From: Rhizophagus clarus
Lineage: Eukaryota > Glomeromycota > Glomeromycetes > Glomerales > Glomeraceae
Length of the DNA stretch: 64,000 nt
Reading direction: 5' to 3'
Assembly (NCBI GenBank): GCA_015698045.1
Contig: BLAL01000062.1
Location: 496,001 to 560,000 of the forward strand
Shown here: piece by piece, positions 56,898-64,000 of the stretch
Numbering within the stretch: position 1 is the first letter of the stretch
How the letters are laid out: each line of letters opens with the position of its first letter
The notes under the pieces: generated by a model
What the model was told of the DNA's origin: nothing
The model's database searches: none
The model's input: the letters and a program-made list of their open reading frames with translations, nothing else
Made by a program: the position numbers and the translations under genes

Positions 56898-58438
56898 TTT
56901 TTTTTTTTTTTTGGTCAAAACTAGTGCAAATTTTATTTATTAATAGCGATCTTGACAGATACAAATTAATATTGAATAAGCCAACTCATCTAGTAGGTCA
57001 CAGTTACTACTGACAAAAATAAGTCATGACTAACTATGTTAGCCTATTCTCAAAGAGGTAATAGGAAGTCTAAACATAGTTTTAAAGGAATAAAGGAAAA
57101 GAAAAAGAAAAAAAAAATATTCTAGAAAGATAAAATAGTAAAAACAAAAAATATGATTGAATCAAAAGATTCCTATGTGCTAAATTGTTAAACCTAGACT
57201 ACAAAATCACATAAATTGTTTCAAAATGACTTTTAGTCCTGCAATTAAATATTTCGCATCAAGCCGATTGGACTAGTTGGACTGATTGTGAGAGTTCTTC
57301 TTGATGGTCTGCTTAGAGTTTGATGTCAAATTATCCTTTTTATTCTGGTTATAGAACTTACAGTTATTTGAAAATTGTGAATTAGTATCAAGATGAGAGG
57401 TAGGCTTAAAACGTCTAGAATTGTTGCCAGTGTTGCCAATTCTAACTGGAGGACGTTTCTTGAATCCAAGTCTGGGGAAGGAATAACGACACCATGATAG
57501 ATTAACATCATTCCAAAGTTGAAGAGTATGTATACACTTAGAAGCTTGATTTCATATTGCAAAATATCTGATCAACTTTCTTTACTCTAAGGATTCTTTA
57601 ATAATTTTAAAAGATTTCATTCCACTTTCAGTCAAAAATTTGCTAGAAGTACAGTTGGAAAAGATAGAGGATTCAGTTATATCTGCCAGTATATCAATAA
57701 TGCCTGCCTGAAACTTTTCTCGTTATTTGCATTCTGAAAGATTCCATAATGCTGGAAACTATCTAACAGGGATTTCTCCTAGTCTGACAGTCCACTCACC
57801 TCTATTGTAAGCTTTAAGGCATGTATGATTTGGTATCAATCTTACCCTTGCTGAAAGATATTTTTTGTGTATCCTAATGCTGATCGATACAATCTTTTCC
57901 CAGAAATTAAGGTTCCCAAGGAGAGTATAACTATTCCATTTGGCTGGTATATCATATACTATTAAGTCCAACAGCTGTGCCTGTTTTTTTTGCTATGAAC
58001 AATAACCAGTAAGAATAAGGTTAGAATTATCTAAGTTATCTGCTAAATGATCCTGCTTTCTCTTTTTTTCTTAATTATTTTATGGTTGCTCCAAAGGTTT
58101 GTTACTGTCACTACTCTTCGAAGGAGTCACTGGCTGAGGAGAAACATTGTTAAAAGTAACCACTTTTGATCTGGAGGGTATATGCTCAGGTGACTGGCTG
58201 CTAGAAGCTATAAAGGGATTGTTTTCTGGTATTTGCTATCACTGTTGAAGTTTCTTCAGCTTTTTCTTAGCAGTTTTTTTCTGAATCCTGGATAAAGGCA
58301 TAGCAGGTAACATAATTGGGGAGAGATGGTGAGGAGTACTAGGTATCTTATCAGTTGTGTTCCCTATTGTGTCATCTAGAATCATAGACTCTGATTGGTA
58401 TTGTATGGGTTGAGAAATTGCTATATCGTAAGTACTTT
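56898..58438 (-). mobile_element. ORF1-only LINE retrocopy with poly-A and 17-bp target duplication
   Basis: On the minus strand the 1541-bp insert ends in poly-A (T run at 56898-56912). It encodes only a broken ORF1-like protein: Ser/Pro-rich N-terminus (SPIMLPAMPLSRIQKKTAKK), then LIVYDIPAKWNSYTLLGNLN (about 57960), an RNA-recognition-like block VSISIRIHKKYLSARVRLI, and WNDVNLSWCRYSFPRLGFKK (about 57520-57465). There is no endonuclease or RT. It is thus a non-autonomous derivative or an ORF1 transcript moved in trans. It is a different LINE lineage from the 23-35 kb pair, which has no poly-A. Confidence 0.85.
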
Positions 58439-58455
58439 GTGATAACTATACAATA
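58439..58455. repeat. 17-bp target-site duplication (right)
   Basis: Identical to 56881-56897. Confidence 0.95.
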
Positions 58456-58872
58456 ACTTTTCTAATTAAATAAAATATTTTATAAAACTTGTATTATAAG
58501 TATATATATATGGTATTAGTAGGAACTGTACAAATTTAATAAAGAATGTGCATATTAAAATTACTCAAATAAAGCTAAATAAAGGATTAAAAAACTAAAT
58601 AAAAACCAAATATAACTTAATTGTAGTAAAAAATTTTCAAAAATATTTCATTTAATATTTAAGTTAATAGAAAATTTACTATTGGAATCTCATGTTCCTA
58701 TATAGAAAAATCAAAGGTGTGAAACTCTAAAAATTTTAAACTTCATAAGTGGCTTAGTTAAGATTGATTTGCTTAATAGTATACAGTATAGATATAATAA
58801 AATTAATGGATTTAAGAGATTTTTATTAAAAAATTTTATAGACTAAAGATTTACATAAAAATTTTATTAAGA

Positions 58873-59241
58873 TTAGAATAAGAATGCAAAATTTCTGCCT
58901 AAGATGACTTTTTGATAATTTTTTTTTTTATAAACAAATTTTTGCAGGCGAATAGTATTTTTTGGTTCCACCACTAACATAAACGTTTCATTTTCAGTTG
59001 TTGCAATATAAAATATAAGTGATGAAAAATCGTGATCACGCGCATTTTTTGATACTTCAACAAATATATTTCTAAAATAGAAAAATGAGTATTCTTTAGA
59101 TAATCTTTTTCTTCGGAGATCCGCAGATAATTTGAGTCGATGTTTGGAGATCTTGTTTCTATTATAGGAATCAACTAATAGCTTGAACCCCTTAACAATA
59201 AATTTAACGGCCGTGCACGTTACATCTCTATCTATCTTTAA
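58873..59241 (-). CDS. Possible coding exon, 122 codons, no ATG
   Basis: The minus frame is open from TTA 59241 (LKIDRDVTCTAVKFIVKG) to TAA at 58873-58875. Composition is protein-like (FRNIFVEVSKNARDHDFSSL, TTENETFMLVVEP) rather than AT noise. An acceptor-like TTTGCAG ends at 59243, just upstream, and a Met-initiated stretch (from about 59322, MELRMDNKGSLLHFG) with a possible donor GTGAAA would need only a 36-nt intron. An unrecognised host gene, or its last exon, is plausible. Confidence 0.4.
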   Translation of the reverse strand, partial: LKIDRDVTCTAVKFIVKGFKLLVDSYNRNKISKHRLKLSADLRRKRLSKEYSFFYFRNIFVEVSKNARDHDFSSLIFYIATTENETFMLVVEPKNTIRLQKFVYKKKNYQKVILGRNFAFLF

Positions 59242-59823
59242 TCTGCAAATTTAAACATATTAGCTAATAATGTTTCACCAAAATGTAAGAGGCTTCCTTT
59301 GTTATCCATTCTCAGCTCCATTAATAAACTTTTTAAAAAAATTATTATTGTTCGATATAATTTAAATTATTTTGGGCATCGTACGTATGGGGTATGAACT
59401 TTTGTGCATAATTAATTAAATTTTAAACGGTTTAAATCTTTGGTAAATCAGTTGGAGTACATTATTTTACCTATTTAAATTTTCCAGATAAAGTTTAGTT
59501 ATGCATAGTGGCGTGTAATTGCCGCCTTTTTCCACATGGCATACGTTTATTCCGAAAGATTTTTTTGAAGTTTCCCCAAAAAAATTTTATTAATTTCTCA
59601 AAAAGCAAAGGGAAATTCGTTTTGTGTTAAAACATTAGGGAGATTTCGGCTTTTATAATTTCATACAAGAAAGAGAGGGCTAAGCAATTTATACAACGTT
59701 ACTTTCTCTTTCGTACGACGATTATTTATTGATATGTTTGATATGTTTATATTGGAAAATAACGCCTAAATGTCGTGCTTGGCGTTTTTAATTGTAGATT
59801 ATCAATACATCATTATATACGTA

Positions 59824-59834
59824 ATATAAATAGG
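59824..59834 (+). promoter_or_regulatory. TATA box of the TspO-like gene
   Basis: ATATAAATAGG lies 82 bp upstream of the ATG at 59916, in a plausible core-promoter position. Confidence 0.55.
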
Positions 59835-59915
59835 TTCATATTGTTATCGTATACAAAAGAATCTTTCTTGCATTTTAACATTTGTAAATAGTTATTTTCT
59901 TTAACAAAGGCAACC

Positions 59916-60968
59916 ATGGCACGTTTTCCACTTGCGATTAAGGTTTTTAATGTGCTCGTTTATATTTTCCTTCTAGGAAGTAACGTATATTCTGGTCTTG
60001 ATCCCAATAATGTATTGTATTTTTTTTTTTTATTTTTATGTAAAAATCAAAAGGGGCAAAATAACACGTTGTGATAAACTTGTTTTTCATTATTTCCATA
60101 GAAAAATAATAGTCCATACGGTGGAAAACATATCACCTTTATTTCTCCCGCTCCTTTCGTGTTTGGTGTTTGGGGTCTTATCCATTTCTTGTTAGGTGGC
60201 TTCGGTAAATATTATTTTTATTTTATGTTAGGGGGGGGGGGTTGGTGGGAAGGGGGTTTTTTTTTTTCAGAATTTTAACGAAATTTTTCAATAGTTATTT
60301 ATCAGTGGTTCGCAAATCAAGATCTTGTCCTTGATGGTATTAACTGGCACTTCGTCAGTATCACCGTGTTGAACGTTTTATGGCTTGCTCTCTGGGTAAA
60401 TATTTGACTGCGCCATTACGTGATATTTTTTTTTTTTTTTTAATTCTTTATTTACATTTTAATTATTATTATACAGGAATCCGATCACCTTATCCTTGCA
60501 TGGATAACCATCCTTATCACTACAATACCAGTTACAATAATTTATACAATTCTTAAACAACGTAGTAGGGATGTTAGCCTTAATGAACGTATCTGGATTC
60601 ACGCCCCATTCTCTCTTTATCATGCATGGATCACTGTGATTTCTGTCATTAGCATTTTTGCTGCCTTCGCACATGATAAGGAGAGTAGTGATAGCGAGCC
60701 AAGTCTCATCGTTAAAATCTTTGTTATCCTTTCATTGTTGGGACTTGCCAAATTAGCTACCGTTGGTTACCTCTACAAAGGAGAGGGAGATTTCTCTGGA
60801 TCTCTTGTTATTGCATGGTATTTATATGGTGTCGCCGTTGAACAAAATGATGCAGCTATCCATTGGACCGCTCTTGTTCTTGCCATTATCAATTCAATCT
60901 TCATCTTAGTTTCTATTGTCCAGAAAATCCGTCATAGAGGAGAAGAATCTACTCCTTTATTAGGATAA
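59916..60968 (+). CDS. TspO/MBR-related seven-span membrane protein, 4 exons
   Basis: ATG at 59916 in good context (CAACCATGGC). Exons 59916-60011, 60102-60204, 60295-60395 and 60477-60968; introns of 90, 90 and 81 nt are GT-AG and phases 0/1/0 join cleanly to give 263 aa. About seven hydrophobic segments are present: the first (about 8-26), FVFGVWGLIHFLLGGFVIYQWF, FVSITVLNVLWLALW, LILAWITILITTIPVTIIY, IHAPFSLYHAWITVISVISIF, and two later. The Trp-rich PFSLYHAWITV block resembles the long, tryptophan-rich TspO-related family. The C-terminus is RGEESTPLLG, a dileucine-like tail often found on endosomal/vacuolar proteins. A poly-A signal AATAAA is at 61118. Ligand and transport role are not deducible. 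Confidence 0.85.
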
Positions 60969-61359
60969 AATGACTTTGTTAACAATGATCTTTAAAATGA
61001 ATATTTTGAAAATTCTTTTTTTTTTTGCATACTAAGTTTTAGTATAATATATATATGTATGTATGTATGTATGTATTTTCTTGTCATTTAGTTATTCTTT
61101 ATATATTCTGAATTTTAAATAAATGAATCTTACATAAATTTTGATAAGTTTATAAATTTATAATGAAAAATGAAATAAGAGCCAAAATAATTTCGAGGAA
61201 CTTTGTACAATGGATTATAATATTGTCATTGCTTACCAATAATTATATGAAAATGGCCTTTGTAAGATTTAAAGGTTTTTTGAAGTGTAATTAAAAATAT
61301 TAGTAAGGATTAAACTGATTGTGAACCATCTTAAAATGTACCAATATTTAATGCTTTAT

Positions 61360-62174
61360 TTAATTAATACCAACTTTTTTAATTACTTCTTGCATAACTT
61401 TATTATCACATAATTCACTATGAACATAAAATAACTTTTTTGATTTTAATTGTTTACCTTTTTTTGTCGTTGCAATTAATTCATTTTCATATGGTTTCTT
61501 TACTTTCCATGTAGTAAAGAATCTAAAAGAAGGTTCAAGTGATTTTATCGGCAAAGTCGTAAAATTTGATCTGCAAAATAAGGTTAAAGTTTCAAATGTT
61601 AGAAATGAATCAGGTGTAATTTTAAGAGATGAAATTTCAGAAGTATCTGATGATTGATTTGAAGGTATTGATGGATTATAAAAAATATTTCTAACGTATG
61701 GAGAAAAACATAAATGAATTAATCCTGTTGATAATGCACTCGTTGATATTGCTTAAAAATAAAATAAAATAAAAATTATGAATTTTTATAATTAAAAAAA
61801 AAAAAAAAGAAAAAAAAAAAAAAAAAAAAGCTTCAAGAAAAAGTACCCATAATAATGAAAATAATTCTAGCTCCCAATCCAATAGGTGCATTAACAATGA
61901 TAATAAATGGACTTATAGCGATTGTACCAATTAAAGAAGCCATAGAAAGAATTTTTAACTTTCTTGCTGTACCAGATAATGGACCAGAATAAACTTTAAT
62001 AATATTATCGTTTTTCGATAAATTTGTTGTTACAAAATAATTTGATTTTACGACATTTTGTAATATATTAGTTTTGTTAATTGAAAAATAATTAAGTGAA
62101 GATTTACGAAATAATAAATTTTTGTTCGAATATAAATTAAAATTGGAACAAGTACGAATATAATGTCTGAACAT
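61360..62174 (-). CDS. TMEM70-like mitochondrial inner-membrane protein, 2 exons
   Basis: Met 62174; exon 1 62174-61847, intron 61846-61752 (95 nt, GT-AG, very pyrimidine-rich acceptor side), exon 2 61751-61360; 239 aa. The N-terminus (MFRHYIRTCSNFNLYSNKNL) is basic and Ser/Asn-rich like a mitochondrial presequence. The core, KVYSGPLSGTARKLKILSM (61-79), is followed by a hydrophobic hairpin spanning the exon junction (SLIGTIAISPFIIIV and STSALSTGLIHLC), then PYVRNIFYNP and a C-terminal beta-rich region. This matches the TMEM70/TMEM186/TMEM223 family pattern; human TMEM70 assists ATP synthase and complex I assembly. Poly-A/poly-T homopolymers lie upstream of the ATG and in the intron. Confidence 0.8.
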
Positions 62175-64000
62175 GTTTTTTTTGTTTTTTTTTTTTTTTT
62201 TTTTTTTTTTTGCTTTTTTTTTTCAAAAATATAATAATGATCTCGTGATCATGCCCAATTAAACTGCCTAATTTTTATCAGATGTTTGATTTACGTATTG
62301 CTGATGGATTATCGAAAAAAAAAAAAACGATAGGAGACCTCTGAATGGAGTACGATATATTTTCGGTGCTGGTAAATTGGTTCCAACAAAGTAGATACTT
62401 ACGCTAAACACAATTAGAATATTTTAGCATAGGTAAGTTAAACCGACAAACCGAGATTAACAAAAGTGCCTCTAAAATCCTAAATCAGAACAGGGGATTT
62501 TCTCAGTGGTAAAGGCGAGAGAGATTATAGCGGAAATCTTGAATTTACTGTTAACAAATTGGAAAGTAAGGAGAGAAGGAAAATATACTACTGTGGCTCA
62601 AAAACGTGCATGATAATTACGGTAGTTGAAATTTCAATATGAAACTCTAAGGAACACACGTATACAATCTTATATTACTAGCCACATTAATTGTGGGTGA
62701 AAATAAACTCTTATCGAAAAGACGTTTTGTCAAATTCAAAAACCAGTTTAGAAAGCAATTTCCGTGAAAAATCCTTAGAAAAGATATAAATTTTTGAGTA
62801 TCGCTAAATGTCACCGCTACCAAACTAGGGAGTAATCCTGGGCAGAATTAAAACGTATTATAAAATTATGCCCGGAGTGTATATTTCTACTTATGTGTGG
62901 CATACGCTTAAAGTAAATGATGGTGACCGTTACTTTTATCCTTTTTTTTTGTGTAGGATCAGATCTCAAAGTCTTATCGATATCGTGATAATCCCTGTTT
63001 CGATATTCAACAAAAATGGTTAGTATCTATATACGTATAATTATAGAAGAGTACGGACAGAGTGCGGACATTTCCGGGACATCCAAATTTCATCTTTAAA
63101 GTTGTTTTTTCCTTATGCCCCTTTTTAACTTTGTGTAATATTGCCCTATATGCAAAAGAACAATTTTTATATTGAATGAACTTTTGGATCTTGTTCCAAT
63201 ATTAGCAGAAAAAAGTACTGGTGTAACTACACATCCGGATTCTGGAGCCTAGACCATTGAAAGATATACTATATATGTATATATATACACTATATGTATA
63301 TGCATTGAAACTTTAAAAGCGATCACTTTGTAGTTGAAGACAGATGATGTAAAGATGGTGACTAATGAGTAGTGATTATGTAATATAATATAAATAAGAC
63401 GTTGAAGTATGTTGTGCCAAGGAGACATCATAATAGTGATATAATACATGACGTTCTGAAATCATTTTCTGTCGGAATAGAGATTTTAATAAACATATGA
63501 TTGGCATAAATTTGAAATTGGTTAAAGAATCAAATAAGGTTATGTCATGCAGGAGGAATAACCGTATCGGAAAAAGGTTTGATCTGATCTTCAATTTTTT
63601 GGTGATACATTAAAAGAAAAAAGATATTTTTTTTTTTTTTTTTTTCTTTTCCCGAATAAAATAAATCGATACCAATTAATTGCATCTTGTGTAATTAAGA
63701 TTATCTCAGAAGATTAAAATCGGTGATTAAATTTTTAAGTTTAAAGGTCATTAAATGATTAATATACTTGAAAAAAATTCTAAAATAAAAAAGTTCTTGT
63801 ATGATTTGACTATAAATTTTTATCAAGATTTTCAAATGAAAATTTTACCCATTTCCGTTTTATATTGGTTTATCTTAAAACTTCGTAAATGTAACACAAA
63901 AAAGGAGTACCCTTCGGGTTTAAAGTACCCGAAAGGTTATGCACATTACATCGTACAATTATAAAAAACCGGTTAAATCTTGATCTGAGTTCATTATCGT
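62175..64000. other. Intergenic, no gene supported
   Basis: The small ORFs are not protein-like. An imperfect hairpin, CCTTCGGGT with ACCCGAAAGG, sits at 63911-63936; TACCCTTCGGGTA-type hairpins are frequent in Rhizophagus to my knowledge. A T-run at 63629-63650 and a (TATATG)n stretch near 63270-63300 are the other features. Confidence 0.45.

Noticed and set aside
62497..62530. TCTCAGTGGTAAAGGC, resembling a tRNA D-arm
   Set aside because: No matching T-arm or acceptor pairing downstream.

Overview
The window looks like an AT-rich, transposon-dense piece of an arbuscular-mycorrhizal (Glomeromycotina, Rhizophagus-like) nuclear genome. Seen directly: short GT-AG introns with GTAAGT-like donors, long A/T tracts, and genes buried in transposon relics. 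Supporting knowledge: a Crinkler (CRN) gene, SAM-domain and coiled-coil families, zinc-ribbon nucleases and fused primase/origin-binding-helicase genes are lineage-typical expansions in Rhizophagus. No database search could be run, so the assignment is an inference.

Layout. 1-2.3 kb: repeats, including an array of intron-plus-39-nt-exon cassettes, a pyrimidine minisatellite and a 100-bp hairpin MITE. 2.3-9.4 kb: a gag-like, retropepsin-bearing gene (minus strand) split by two hAT-type insertions with perfect 8-bp target duplications (554 bp and 3783 bp); the larger one carries a decayed hAT transposase. 10.5-16.5 kb: a minus-strand gene cluster with an intact five-exon CRN gene (403 aa, PD-(D/E)XK-like C-terminus), a Cys-rich gene, a coiled-coil gene, a SAM-domain gene and a lone CRN-type N-terminus. 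Three of these carry single in-frame TGA codons. 17.5-20.8 kb: a decayed fused AEP primase / zinc finger / superfamily 2 helicase. 21-23.2 kb: hairpins, a perfect 74-bp palindrome and a PIF1 helicase fragment cut by a LINE. 23.2-35.2 kb: two head-to-tail copies of one LINE (RT plus RNase H), the first 5'-truncated.

35-46 kb is AT-rich: tandem repeats, relic genes, a second complete but dead hAT element (41.7-45.1 kb) and small MITEs. 46.3-51.7 kb holds zinc-ribbon/PD-(D/E)XK nuclease genes, an A32-type packaging ATPase and a retroviral-type integrase, i.e. a decayed Maverick/Polinton-like gene set. The integrase frame runs directly into a zinc-ribbon nuclease, which overlaps the ATPase start by ATGA. 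A second gag-like copy follows at 51.7-54.2 kb and supplies the empty site that proves the large hAT insertion. Then come a third hAT relic and an ORF1-only LINE retrocopy with a 17-bp target duplication. 58.9-62.2 kb is quiet host sequence with two intact-looking genes: a TspO-related seven-span membrane protein and a TMEM70-like mitochondrial protein.

A theme across the window is that premature stops in relic genes are dominated by TGG to TAG/TGA, CAA to TAA and CGA to TGA, all C:G to T:A changes. This can be checked inside the window because repeated domains and duplicate copies keep the original Trp codon.
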